A stretch of DNA of 64,000 nucleotides from Lobosporangium transversale (taxonomy: Eukaryota; Mortierellomycota; Mortierellomycetes; Mortierellales; Mortierellaceae): assembly GCF_002105155.1 (NCBI RefSeq), contig NW_019028991.1, positions 1-64,000 of the forward strand, given 5' to 3'. A model generated the notes under the pieces. That model had not been told where the DNA came from and did not search any database. It was given only the letters and a program-made list of their open reading frames with translations. The position numbers and the translations under genes are program-made. This document shows positions 47,330-59,500 of the stretch, one piece after another. Every line of letters starts with the position of its first letter. The first letter of the stretch is position 1.

Positions 47330-48681
47330 TTAACTATAGATGGTGCGGCCGCGAGTATATTGCTGGGAAAACGCAGCCTTGACGTTCAAGTCGCGAGCTG
47401 CATTCAATGCAAACTCTGGATGTCTCAAGAAGCTTCGACCGATGCCGATCAAATCGGCCTTTTCCTGTTCCAAGACTTCCTCTGCCTGCTTCCCATTAAT
47501 GATGATGCCTACTGCAACGATGTGCAATCCAGGCACAGCCTTCTTGATACGCTCTGCGAATGGGACCTGGTAGCCAGGGCCAGCCTTGATCTTCTGCTGA
47601 GCAGTATTACCACCTGAAGAAACATGCAGCACATCTACGCCTGCATCATGGGCCCATTTAGCAATCTGGATTGATTGCTCAATATCCCAAGAAGGTCCAT
47701 CAACGACCTCCTCTACTAAGTCGGAAGCGGAAATTCTAAGGAAGATGGGCTTTTCAGCAGGGAAGTTGGCACGGACAGCTTCGATGACCTCGAGCAAGAA
47801 GCGGGCACGGTTCTCAAGCGAGCCTCCATACTTGTCTGTACGCTTGTTGGTGATGGGAGACAAAAAGTTATGAATCAAATATCCATGTGCTCCATGGATC
47901 TCAACCATATCTGCACCAGCGCGGGCAGCACGGGCAGCAGCGGCACCAAAAGCCTGGATAGTTTCATTAATCTCACTGGGAGTGATTTCGCGAGGTACTA
48001 CATGATGATGATCCCATTGGAAATCAGCACCACCAGTGGGAGCGACGACATTGTCGTACCAGAAATCAGACTCGGCGTGCTTGGTAAATGGGGCCCGAGC
48101 AGAAGCCTGTAAATTTCATATTCAGAAAGAAAAAGATTAAATGAGGTTCTTTCAAATTTAAATTGAGCCACCTGGTATAAGATTGTTGTTTCAAGCCATT
48201 TTACCTTACGACCAGCATGTGCGAGTTGAATGCCAATCTTTCCTCCCTGAGCATGCACAAAGTCCACGATTTCCTTGAACTTGTATACATGAGCATCGTC
48301 CCACAATCCGGCACAACTAGGAGTTATCCTTCCATTGGGCAGGACCGCTGTAGCTTCCTGGATGATCAGCCCTGCACCATTGATCGCAAACGAACCAATG
48401 CTGGCCAAATGGAAATTGGTAAAGAAACCATCTTTAGATGAATACATGCACATAGGAGCGACTACAATCCTGTTAGGAATTGTCAAGTCCTTGACCGTAA
48501 AGGGCTGAAAGAGCAATGGGATCTTGTCAGAGCCAGGGAGCGAGGCATCAATAGGGCCAATGTAAGTGCCAGGGGCAAGGGGCTGTTCAATGTAGTGGTT
48601 CTCTTGGGCGAAGTAAGGCCTAGGATTAGAGGTCAAAGGCTCGTAGGCAGAGGAAGCCTCGGCATTGTTAGTGGATGGCAT
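47330..48681 (-). CDS. Old yellow enzyme family NAD(P)H:flavin oxidoreductase (copy C)
   Basis: Two exons, 48681-48205 and 48106-47330, give 417 residues. I chose the Met of MPSTNNAEASSAYEP because it matches the start of copy D; an upstream Met at 48762 would add a non-homologous stretch. Motifs: NRIVVAPMCMYSSKDG, GIQLAHAGRK, HGAHGYLIHNFLSP, TDKYGGSLENRARF, RISASD and a phosphate-loop end IINGKQAEEVLEQEKADLIG. It lacks the first intron present in copies A and B. Exon 2 contains the 185-bp block identical to copy B. Family knowledge predicts FMN-dependent reduction of activated alkenes. Confidence 0.93.
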
Positions 48682-50661
48682 TTTTCTTGAGGACGTTGCT
48701 TGTGTTCTTGAAGTTCCTTGATGTGTGTGTGTGTAAGGGAGAAGAGGATGAGGATGGGACAAAGGTGAGGGTCGAGCTGTAGGTTAATATAGTAAAAGTG
48801 TGACAGTTTCCTACGAGAATGCTGAATAATTCATTGAAGGCAAGCGTGTCACAGTAGCCGAAACGCCGGAAAATCAGAGACGTCAGTGCAAAAACTGAAA
48901 TTTTATGTATATTTGTAATAAGAGCTTTTCAAATAAAAGATATGGAAAAGATGGCTAGAAAGATGGCAATCGACAGTTCTCATGGCTCTATTTCTTGATT
49001 CACTGGTTGGTTAATTTCATTATCGACAATCGAAACCAGGACTTTTAATAGGCGTCGTGTAAGAAAGTGGAGCCAAAGGCGAGCAGGCAGGTCTTAAGAG
49101 TGAGATTTAAATTTTGGGCATGTGGTGATAAGAAAACGTGTCACGGTCATTTTTTACTCTCCTCCCCAATCGGAGATCATTTGTGATTTAGCCTATTTTT
49201 TATACGACCTAAAGGTACATGTATACATATATTACTTCCAAAGCTCTGGTTCAATGTTTCTAGAACACCATCTACCTTCCAATTGCCTATGTTTACTATC
49301 AATGTGGAGTACATGGATTAAGACCAGCCTTGAACTGTCCAGCTTAACAGCGAAGTAAGAATTATCTCGTACTGAGCACGATTCTTGTTGTACTTTTTGT
49401 AGTTTTTTAATCTAGTATATGTACGCAATCTCTTACTTCCACATCCTATCGTAATAGATGTATTAGAACATCCTTAGATATGTAAAATAATAACAACAGA
49501 TGAAATCCGGTGCCATTCATGGAATAGAGTCATAGGGAGTTTAGTTCTGATATTTTATTAAAATGGAGAAGTCCCTTCTGTAGTTTACTCCATTTGCCAA
49601 AGGCCACTAATCTACTCAGTATCTTGAGTTGTGTGGTTCAAGCCTGGTCTTTTTCAGTAACACTCAGCCTAAAAGGACAGCATCTTATCCAAGGTGGCTC
49701 CCATCAATAAAAAAATCATCTCCATTACTGCTATCGCCACCTCTCACACACTGTCGACAACCATTAACTCATTTTGTCAGCGCATTGTCAAGGATCACTC
49801 CAATGCTCTTTATTTATATTTAGCATCATAACTTTGCTGTAAGGCTATGGCTTACAAATGTTCCTAGAATTTATTTATCCATGATTTAAATTCCAGGACA
49901 ACAGCCATTTGTTTTGAACGAAGGCAGGTTTTGTAGAATGCAGAGAGGGGGTTGCCAGAGAATATCCTTGACTTTAGCACAGGCTTAAGCCTCCCATTGA
50001 CTACCCTGTTTGTCCAAGTCATAGTTGAGCATTTGGCATGATTTATAGAAATAGAGTAGAGTGCATGAACAGACTTCGGCACATACAAAGGGACCATGAC
50101 ATTTATTGCGTTGCTCATGAAATTTTTAACCCATAAGCAAGCCAAGCCCAGTTCTCTGTGCTAGAAAGGTTTTACTAGTATAGGCAGCACAGGAAACTAC
50201 TGGCTATTGGCACTGCCAGCGCTCCGATCAATTCGACATCTTTTATATATTGCTTGATATGATAAACACGAACTGAAGAAGTGCGATGGATGCATACGCA
50301 AGTTTATTTACGCGCTAGTGGGTGCAAAACCTAGCTATATCAATACGGTACACTACGTTCTCTTTTACTTATCTCCGCTCTCTGCGCAACTATTAAACTT
50401 CACCATTTTCACTCTTCTGGCTTTTATCTCCTGTTCCCGGCCTATAAATTTTGAACGTGATGCGAAAATATTGGTAAAGTATGCCTTCCACAATATCGTC
50501 TCAAATGCGACACGAGGAGTTCAAATCCTTCGCGACAGTATCAGGGTTGTAAGGGTTTCCTCGGTAGCGTGACAAAGCTGTAATATTATTCAGCATGATT
50601 TTTCTAAACACGGTCACGAACAAAATGGATGAGATCCTTTTTTTGTTACTCATTCTTCACA
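48682..50661. other. Intergenic, about 2 kb, no gene recognised
   Basis: The largest unexplained gap on this side. Short open frames at 49864-50145 (minus) and 50318-50572 (plus) show no motif and no supporting splice sites. The right end must contain the IMP2 promoter, the left end the promoter of OYE copy C. Confidence 0.4.
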
Positions 50662-51635
50662 ATGTCATTTACAGCTTTTGGAACGGCAACGCGTCAGTTC
50701 TTAAAATTGTGCTTACCCTGGGTGCCGGTTGGAATATACTTTGTAGAACATGGCTATAGTCTCGGGACAGTACATGGAAGATCAATGCAGGCAAGCTTCA
50801 TTACAATTACCTGGCAAGAAAGGATATAGAAGTAGTTTACATGATATACAAGGAAGAACCTCAGCATCATGATGAGTATATGAAGGAAGCTGATATTTTT
50901 TTCCGGAAATGCCATGCTTAAACCGACTTTAGCCAACCTTGAATCCAGACAGCAATATGTTGCGGAAAGATGTTGTACTTTTCAATCACTGGGCAATCGA
51001 CCGGTTCGATTACCAAATTGGCGATGTAGTCACCTTACGGTAACAATTATTAATAAGGCAACGGGAGTGAAGATGCAAGCGAATTCTGCTTCATTTCCAT
51101 TAATTGCCGCAAGTGTTCATTTTAACTCTGGTTTTTTTTTTTTTTTTTTTTTTTAACCGTAGACACCCTGATCAGCCAGAAAAGACAATCATTAAACGTA
51201 TCATAGCTTTAGAAGGCGATGTTGTGCAAACGCGGCCTCCCTACTCAGAGGATTACGTGCGAATTCCTCGTGGGCATTGCTGGATTGAAGGCGATGAAAT
51301 GTTTCATAGCAATGATAGCAATCGATTTGGACCGGTAAGATGGAAAGAGTGCCTTGTGGAAAAAAAAGTTGGGGGCTTTTTTTTTGCTTTGGAATTTGAT
51401 CCGCACATCTGACCTTCCTATTTACTTACGCTCTACTAAACTTGTGCATGCTTTTGGGGGACATTGTGGTTCTCTACTTTTTATTCAGGTACCATTGGGC
51501 CTTATAAAAGCCAAAGTTGATTATATCTTATATCCATTCGACAGATTCGGCAAAGTGCCTGATAAACCAAGAGGAAACCGTATACATTATGCACCAGGAC
51601 ACAGGCTATACAATAGACTGAATGATATAGAATAA
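50662..51635 (+). CDS. IMP2: Mitochondrial inner membrane peptidase subunit 2
   Basis: Exons 50662-50790, 50933-51039, 51163-51334 and 51489-51635 give 184 residues, close to the usual 175. One N-terminal TM segment ([16 protein letters not shown]) precedes the type I signal peptidase box [13 protein letters not shown] with nucleophile Ser41 and the second box KRIIALEGD with general base Lys90. [17 protein letters not shown] and [10 protein letters not shown] are the further conserved boxes. In yeast, Imp2 works with Imp1 on the intermembrane-space face and removes the second part of bipartite presequences, for example of cytochrome c1. The first intron uses a GC donor (CAG/GCAAGC). The third exon follows a long T run ending AACCGTAG. 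It is tail-to-tail with ATG12. Confidence 0.93.
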
Positions 51636-51651
51636 TTCGTGAACTTTATTA

Positions 51652-51689
<38 letters not shown>

Positions 51690-51754
51690 TGTCAATGGTG
51701 TTTATTATGACAATTTTGTAAAACCAAGCTGTATGCTTGTCCTGAGCGACTTAT

Positions 51755-51825
51755 TTAACCCCATGCGGGACTTGTGCAGTAGTTTACAATTAGTTTCCCA
51801 TCCGTATTGAAACACTAAGGAAGGG

Positions 51826-51858
<33 letters not shown>

Positions 51859-52481
51859 GAATGAGTTGAATTTCCCTTGGTAACACGACATTTTGTATAG
51901 GTACATCCTAATAATTCTACTTTGCATACCTTGAACAAATTGTTGACAATCTCATCTGGTGCTGGCGAAAATGCGCTATTCACGTATAGAAACTATCAGA
52001 ACAAATAAAGGATAGCAAACTCCAAGTCGGTCAATATATGCTCCCGCATAGTGCGTCCCATGTATTAAAAACTCTCCTTATTAATGTTGTTTTATTCCCT
52101 TACCAAAGGATCTGATTGTTTGTAGTTAAGTTCTTTCCGCAAGAATTGAATTACTGCCAAAAACTTATTAGATGCTGTGATCTTATAAACATTTGTCTTC
52201 AGGATAGGCGCATTTCCAATGGCTCGAAAGCGAACTACCACTATATTTATGAACCAAGAAAGGCCAGGTCAATGTCTTTTTTTTTTTTTTTTTTTTTTTT
52301 TGCTCGTGGTCAAGAAAAAGAGTGAATTACCTTTTGAGATGTCCTTTTTCTTACGGTTCGCAATAACCGTTGCCGGTGATGCAGGAGGACCTGTTGGTTC
52401 TGTAGAGGCTATATTGATCGTGTCCTGAGCCAGCAGGTCAATAGGCGGTGTTTCTGAAGATGGCGTCCCTGAATTAGACAT
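51755..52481 (-). CDS. ATG12: Ubiquitin-like autophagy protein Atg12
   Basis: Exons 52481-52331, 52240-52104, 51992-51930 and 51814-51755 give 136 residues with closed phases. A disordered Ser/Thr/Pro-rich N-terminus ([15 protein letters not shown]) precedes the ubiquitin-like fold [74 protein letters not shown], and the terminus CTSPAWG. The C-terminal Gly is exposed without processing and is the residue joined by Atg7 and Atg10 to a Lys of Atg5; the conjugate acts as E3 for Atg8 lipidation. No exon is longer than 151 nt, so simple open-frame scans miss this gene. Its stop is 119 bp from the IMP2 stop, with a T run between the two convergent genes. Confidence 0.93.
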
Positions 52482-53514
52482 AATGATGTGAGAGAGGAGG
52501 ATAAATGCAATTGACTAGGAGGGGAAACTCAATAGAGAAACAAAGGTGACAACAAAGTGGTGAGCACAAAAAAAATTATGGTAATGTCGAAGAGAATGGT
52601 TTGCTGCGTTACAATTCACTTGGTGAAGAGGTGAAGGAAGGATATATATGCAGGTGCAATTGTGTCTATAGGGTGTACTTTTTTACTCAGCGTATGGCCT
52701 ATTTATATGACAGTCTACAAACGTTCAAAGTTTCTGTCGACTCAAAGCACAGAGCACACAGCAAAATGGCAAGTCAAGCTTCGATCTCACGTGAGGTAGG
52801 GATTTGTCGACTTTGGGCTTTGAATGTACAATGCTCTAGAATAGTTAATGATTTTTCATGCGCGCTCTGTAGCCTAGGGTGCCATTGTAGGTGTCGACGG
52901 CGCTAATATATCCAAAAAGGTTAAATCGACTTAATTGATGTCGGAATTAAATATCGGGAAGATAGCGGAAAGATGGTTCCTGGCAAATAATGAAGGCGAC
53001 AGGAGATCCAGCTATGGATTTGCCATAACCTGCACGAAAAATTGCTATTTGTTCATAAGCCAGTCTCCCCAGCTGCAAGTAGAGGAAATTTCTTGAAGGA
53101 TTGGTGATCATCCACACTATCTCATACTTTTACTTTCGAGCATCTTTCGTAATATTGCCTCCCAACCTGCTTTCCTCAAGCGCTACAAGAGCGGCAAAAT
53201 GGATAGGGATAATAGTCTACTTACCAGGGCTTTGTCTATTCAACACATCAATACTCTAATATAAAAAACATTAACCGAGCCCTCCTCTTGGTCCATTACT
53301 CCCTTGTCGGAATACGGTATATACTGCATAGGCAGTTTTGATGCGAAATTTCTGGAGCCATTTCATCCTGCCTTGTTCTCTCCAGAACTTACAATGTGGG
53401 TCATAAACAAGCTTGAGGAAAGTGAAAAGCGATAATAGGATCATGCGAGAGAACAACTCTAGTGATTGCCATCGTTGTTCAAACAGGCCCCATGACAACT
53501 ACAATAGGAATATA
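52482..53514. other. Intergenic, no gene confirmed
   Basis: ATG12 promoter side plus unassigned DNA. A minus-strand frame at 53271-53498 has one hydrophobic helix and a Gly-rich end and follows a plausible acceptor, but no upstream exon could be joined. I do not call it a gene. Confidence 0.35.
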
Positions 53515-54350
53515 TCGGAATGAACAAAAGAATCTAAAAGGAGAGTTGATCCGTGCACCGGAGGAAATTAGTCTATTCCCTTGGTCATCGGGCAGTTCTT
53601 AGCGCCTATTGATCAGCACACAAGTACTCCTCCTCCTCAACATGTTGTTCGTATCCTGAGTACAAACCATCTTGCTCAATGATTCTTCGTCGCCACTCTA
53701 ATGCCTTGAGTGATGTCTTGCCACCCAATGGAGACTCGTGTCGAGGCGTTGGGAGAGCATGAGAGGCCCGATGTGACCTACACAGTTGTGGGGACTGGAT
53801 ATGCAGAAGCAGGAGATCAGAGAAGCTGTGGAGCTACCTCTCACACATTTCAATTTCTATCGTCAGATCGATATCTATCCTCCACGAGGTACCTTGCTCT
53901 ATGGTCCTCCTGGAATAAGTAAAACCACGTTAGTTAAGGCAGTTGCTCACCATATCTCAGCATCATTCTTCCGTATGGCAGGATCAGAGTTTTTACAAAA
54001 GTACCTAAGTAAGGGTCATAGGATGGCCAGAGATTTATTCAGGATAGCTCGAGAGAACTCTCCTGCAACCATATTCATTGATGAGGTTGATGCTATTGCG
54101 GCAAAGCGTTTTGATGCACTGTTAAAGCTGCGACCCAACTGGATGGTTTTGATCAGGGTTCGAATGTCAAGGCCATTGTGGCTATCAACCTTGCCGATAC
54201 ACTTGATCCTACTATCCTTCGCCCCGATCGCTTGGACTGTAAGATTGAGTTCCCTACACAGATCGTCATCAGAAGTGATTAATTTTTGCCACTGCCACCG
54301 GCAAGATGAATCTATTGGACGTAGTAGACCTGACAAACTGTACACGTTAT

Positions 54351-54352
<2 letters not shown>
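53515..54352 (+). pseudogene. Decayed intronless copy of proteasome ATPase subunit RPT3
   Basis: Across three frames the translation follows Rpt3 (PSMC4) in order: [142 protein letters not shown]. There are stops before and after the ATPase core, at least two frameshifts, and loss of the segment between Walker B and the QLDGFDQ motif. The Walker A reads GPPGISKTT instead of GPPGTGKT, so it would be dead even if translated. N- and C-terminal parts are missing. No introns remain, which suggests a processed retrocopy, though there is no sense poly-A tail or clear target duplication. Confidence 0.88.
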
Positions 54353-54384
<32 letters not shown>

Positions 54385-54746
54385 CCGGCCTGTATGTTTA
54401 CGCATGAAGCATTATTTTTGCTGGTTTGCCAATATATACATAGTTTTCAGCCGTGTAGCGACCAGATATGCTGTCAGCAGAAATTGTAGTAACCTATCAA
54501 GAAGTTGGTACACATGCAGTGCGTAAGAATTAATGTCAAGACGGACACTGGTTTTGAGTTCTATATCAAGCATATCATTCTAATTGGAATTCCAAGGATA
54601 ATAAACCGAATACAGCACAAGGCGCAACGCACACATAAAACAAAAGGTACTCAAGATAATATACGTATATCTTATTATTATTAAGTTACTATTCTATACT
54701 GTACAGTAGCTAAGATCTTTTTTTTTTTTTTTTTTTTTTTTTTTGC
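54353..54746. other. Intergenic spacer
   Basis: T runs at 54353-54384 and 54718-54744 bracket AT-rich DNA. The second lies directly downstream of the OYE copy D stop (minus strand). No coding signal. Confidence 0.45.
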
Positions 54747-55571
54747 TTAAGCGTATTTAGCAGCAAAATACTGAAGTGAATACGCAGGTTCAACGCCAAG
54801 GTCACGGGCTGCGTCCAATGCAAAAGAAGGTCTCTTCAAGAAAGCACGGGCCGCAGCGATGAGGTCAGCCTTTCCCTCCTGCAAGATCTCTTCGGCTTGT
54901 TTACCACTAGTAATGGATCCTACGGCGATAACCACCAAACCAGGCACTTCTTTCCGAATACGTTCAGCATAATGGACTTGATATCCAGGTGAATATGTGA
55001 CCTTTTGCAAAGATGTGTTTCCTGCAGATGAGACATGAATCGCATCAATACCTGCATCCTTGACCCATCGAGCCAGTTGAACAGATTGTTCAATATCCCA
55101 AGATTCAATATCCAGATGTTCCACCGCGTCAGAAGCAGAGATTCTAAGGAAGATGGGCCTTTCAGCAGGGAAGTTGGCACGGACAGCTTCGATGACCTCG
55201 AGCAAGAAGCGGGCACGGTTCTCAAGCGAGCCTCCATACTTGTCTGTACGCTTGTTGGTGATGGGAGACAAAAAGTTATGAATCAAATATCCGTGTGCTC
55301 CATGGATCTCCACAGTATCCATACCAGCTTTTGCAGCACGAGCAGCAGCAGCTCCGAATGCCTGAACGATATCTTGGATTTCTTCGATCGATAGTGCACG
55401 AGGGATACGGTGCTTATCGTCCCATTGGAGTTCAGGTCCACCCGAAGGGGCCACCACATCATCGTTCCAGTATTCAGATTCAGGGATGACTTGTGTATTT
55501 GCAGGGGCGTCAGTGGAAGCCTAATATTACGAATGTTGAATTTAGTCAAACAAGAATCTGTTAGAATTTGT

Positions 55572-55617
<46 letters not shown>

Positions 55618-56125
55618 TTGTGTTATTTACCTTACGGCCTGCATGGGCAAGCTGGATACCGATCTTTGATCCTTGAGCATGCACAAAGTCAACAATCCGC
55701 TTGATGCCAGAAATATGATCATCTGACCAAATACCAGCATCTCCAGGACTGATGCGACCACGGGGTTCAACTGCAGTAGCTTCCTGAATGATCAGACCAG
55801 CTCCATTGATTGCAAACGAACCCAAGTGAGCTAAATGGAAATCGGTTACGAAGCCATCCCTGGATGAGTACATGCACATGGGTGCGACCACTAATCGGTT
55901 AGCAATTGTAAGATCCTTGATAGTGAATGGCTGAAAGAGCAAAGGGGTTTTTTGGATAGCACTCTTAAGACCAAGACTGGTGCCTGGTGCAACCTTGGGT
56001 TGGACAAAGAAGCTCTCTTGGTCGTAAACAGTGACGGATCGTTGGGATGGCTGGTAGTGAATGTTGGTTCCATAAGTGGGCTTATTTGTTGCTCCGGCTG
56101 CAACGGTGGTTGAGGTGGATGGCAT
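54747..56125 (-). CDS. Old yellow enzyme family NAD(P)H:flavin oxidoreductase (copy D)
   Basis: Two exons, 56125-55631 and 55520-54747, give 422 residues. Motifs: NRLVVAPMCMYSSRDG, GIQLAHAGRK, HGAHGYLIHNFLSP, TDKYGGSLENRARF, RISASD, HVSSAGN and ITSGKQAEEILQEGKADLIA. Like copy C it starts MPST and lacks the first intron, so C and D are probably the closest pair. The block around 55147-55300 matches B and C with only a few differences, while flanking coding sequence is diverged. The single intron contains adjoining A and T runs that could pair. The role is inferred from the family (alkene reduction, possibly of oxidised lipids or xenobiotics). Confidence 0.93.
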
Positions 56126-56388
56126 GTTGATTTTTTTTACTGTTGGAAGAAGCGAAGAGGTAAGTTTTTTTTTTTCTTAGATGACCTTAGGTGTTGATGA
56201 TGGTGGTGGTAATGGGCAACATTGACACTTTTATACTTTCTTGAAGATAATGGATTTTTTTTTTTTAAGATTCCATCGAATTCTGATAGTTTGTAAGCTG
56301 CGTACGTAGATTAATAATGAAGATAAAGCCGAGGGACCCTTTGATTGGCTATGGATCAGCTAATTCTGATATTTGTAATTTCAATTGA

Positions 56389-56496
56389 TTTTTAAACAGA
56401 GATCTGTGCTGTTCACTCTGTTTGGTTAGTCCTTTTCCTAAGATATTTGTAAAAATCTAACCAAAAAGAGCGAACAGCACAGATCTCTGTTTAAAA
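56389..56496. repeat. Long inverted repeat (about 40-bp arms, 27-base loop)
   Basis: The left arm 56389-56429 (TTTAAACAGAGATCTGTGCT onward) pairs with 56457-56496 with about three mismatches; the arms end GGTTAG/CTAACC. It lies in the 447-bp spacer between OYE copy D and APC7, 5' of the former and 3' of the latter. It may be a fold-back MITE or a structured transcript end. Nothing else was recognised in the spacer. Confidence 0.75.
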
Positions 56497-56572
56497 TAAA
56501 TGCTACAAAATGTCGTCAGTGCACTTCTTTGTTCTTTGGCATGCATTTTATTATACTGAGAATGAAATTTTT

Positions 56573-59500
56573 TTATTCCTCCATATCGGGCTCTGGAGAA
56601 TCACGATCGAGCGGAAGCCGATGTATCGATTGGTATGGTCGACTCATAACAGGTGCTCCCGGGGGGGTTCTAGATGACGGACTAACAGGACTCGTCATCC
56701 TAGGTGGAGTATGTGGAGAATCAACCCTAAACCCAAATGTTGAAGATGAGGAAGCATGTTGTTGCTGCTGCTGCTGATGCTGTGATGCATGTTGCGTAAA
56801 TTGTTGAAGTTGTTGCTGACGTGGCCGTCGAATAAGCGGCGGCGGTCCTGTATGTTCATATGAATTTTGTGCCAAAGGTCGTACTGGGGTTACGGCATTC
56901 GATTGTCGCTGCTGTTGCTGCTGCTGTAGTTGTCTGGTTCTAAAGCTTTCAGCCATCTGTAATAAGGAAGCATCAAGCTGTTGGGGTGCTGATGGCTGTT
57001 GCTGTTGTTCTTGTTGACGAAAGCTATAACCCTCCTCAAAGTCTTCTCCTTGATCCTCCTCTCCAGTCAGAACTTCGTCTTCATCCAGGTTGCCAGCCAT
57101 GAGATCCTGGTCGTGATCGAGGTCTGTGTCTATACCATCTCCCTCAAGCTCGTCATTATTGTCCGACCCTTCCACACCATCATCATCTTCGTCATCGCCC
57201 CCTGTCAGAATCTTTTCTACACGCGCCATTCCCTCCTTCGCACGTACATTGTCAAAATTAGCGCTATATTCCCGAAAATAATAAATAGAAAAAAGAGTTA
57301 GATAGTCGATGAAAGGATATATCGTTTTGTTTAATATCAACTGCTATTACTTTTACCTGATCGCGCTCTGATAACTCAAGAATGCCTTCTCCCATTGTTC
57401 CATAGTGGTATAGATTTCGGCTTTCCGTACATGAATCGCATCTGGTGGCTGATAATCGATTTGTTGATCCAATCTAAGGAAGCCAAATCGCACAAAATCA
57501 ACAATATCAGAAGAAATGAAGGCATAATAAGCTTTAGGTCGGATATAGGCCTAGTAATACTCACATCTGAATCGCCTCATCATAGCGCTCTAGTTTCTCA
57601 TAGATCGTAACCAAACATAAAGCTGCTTGTATGCAGCCAGCGTCCATACTTATTGCCTTTTGAAGCACTTCTAGCGCCTCATCTACTCTTTCCTCACCAG
57701 AATGATATATTGCTATTCCATAAATTGCTAGTGCATGGGCACTATCCGACATCAATTCCATGACTTCCTTGGCAGTACCTACTGCTTCCAGTTGTCGCCC
57801 CAACAGTATATATGCGTTTACGAGCCCTAGCATAGAATGATCGTTAAGGAAAGTACTCATAAATATCCCATAAAACGAATCGAGATTTTCTTCTATAAGC
57901 AAAAAGCTACTGATATGCTACATGCAAATGTACTTTTTACCTTCATATGATATGATGTCCTTCTCTATCCTGTTGGCATCGCGGAATGACTTAAGTGATT
58001 CATTGGGTTTTGTTTCCATAAGAAGCTGACCACGAAGCTGAAGAGCTCCATAATGATCTGGCTGCAATTCTAGGGCCTAAAGTAGTTCTTGTCAAAACGT
58101 TTTGTCAATAGTACTAACCCCATTATTATGTCAACAGATGCTTGATTCAATAATATTAGTTGGATAAGAAATCCTCAGACTACCTTATGGACCATTTGCA
58201 AAGCTTTATCTTTCTCTTGTTCTACGTCCCACAATAAGGCCATGACACACCATGTATCTGGATGTTTATCATTACAATCCCGCAAGTCACGCGCCAATCT
58301 ACGGAAGATAAAAAAAAAAAGACTGATTAGTGGATAGACAGATGTAAGTTATAAAGGTATATATACCATTAGACAATATTAACGTACTTATTCAAGTTTG
58401 CGATTTTGGAAAGTTGCTTCAAGCAAACACCATAATGATACATGTCTTTCACGAAACAACTATCCAGCATTCGAACCTAAAATTATTTTGAGGATAAATC
58501 TATTAAGCACGAGTTTGTTGGATCCAAATTTTCTAATGCATTTAAAAAATGCCTTTTTACCTGTCTGTATAAGAAAGCAGCTCTTATTGTCTTGCCCATT
58601 CGCTTATAGCAATGTGCCATCAGTAGCTTGATATCAATATTGTCTGGGTATCTTTCACTAAGGGTTGTGAAGTCTGACAATGCGGCTTTTCAGAAGGAAA
58701 TATAAACAGCCATATGCTGTTATTAAATACTCTAGCAATTGTTAAAACAGAACAGTCGACAGCAACATTCGCTTTTTATTGTTACCTTGATATTTCATTC
58801 GGAAGAAATTATCTGTACCCTGAAGATAGAGCGCCATCCAACGTTTTTCTGGAGAGCCTGAAGGAATCATATTCAAAAGTGTTGGTAGATGCGATTGAAA
58901 ACGTAGTAAATGGACATAGGCCTCTATTGCTAGTGGTTGCATTCTAACAGCGCCCCATGGCATAGACTGGTCAGCAATCAAAGGTGTTATTGATATTGAG
59001 GCTATAGCTTGAGCTTATAACTGTAAAAAAAAAAAAAAAAAAAAAATCCGGGAAAAATCGTCTTGTACATACTCTGCAATACACTCCCAATACGATTTCT
59101 CTCTATGTAAGTATACGTAAGGAAATGACAATGAGAACAATGGCTTCAAGGTATCAATATGTAAGAAGTATTCTCTAAAAGCCATAAACGTACGTGAGTA
59201 TGTTATTGAGCTTGTGGCGGCTGAGTTTGGTAAGTAGGATATAAACATCGACCGTTCGTTTGTTTTCTGGGATCTTGTCAATCTGTTAGTGCGATCCAAT
59301 ATTAATAAAAAGCGCTTAAAAAAAAAAAAAGAAGAAATACGCTTCGTGTTCACAAAAATCTGCTGCAAAGCAGTTCAGTCTAATGAAATCAACCACTTAC
59401 AATATCCTTTGCCTTGGTATACTCCTTGGCTTCAAAACAAGAACGCGCATGATCAATATCGAACTCAATGCTCCTACCCATTAAGTCCAGCTGGTAAAGT

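Noticed and set aside
49864-50145. 93-codon minus-strand frame in the 2-kb gap
   Set aside because: No recognised motif, no splice support and composition like surrounding non-coding DNA.
53271-53498. Small minus-strand frame with one TM-like helix and Gly-rich end, selenoprotein-K-like at first sight
   Set aside because: The match is only in general layout, an internal GTAAGT looks like a donor, and no upstream exon joins in frame.
58946-59015. Upstream extension of APC7 exon 6 (IADQSMPWGAVR)
   Set aside because: None of its acceptors fits the phase of the preceding exon, whereas the acceptor at 58945-58944 gives a continuous TPR (WECIAEMQPLAIEA).
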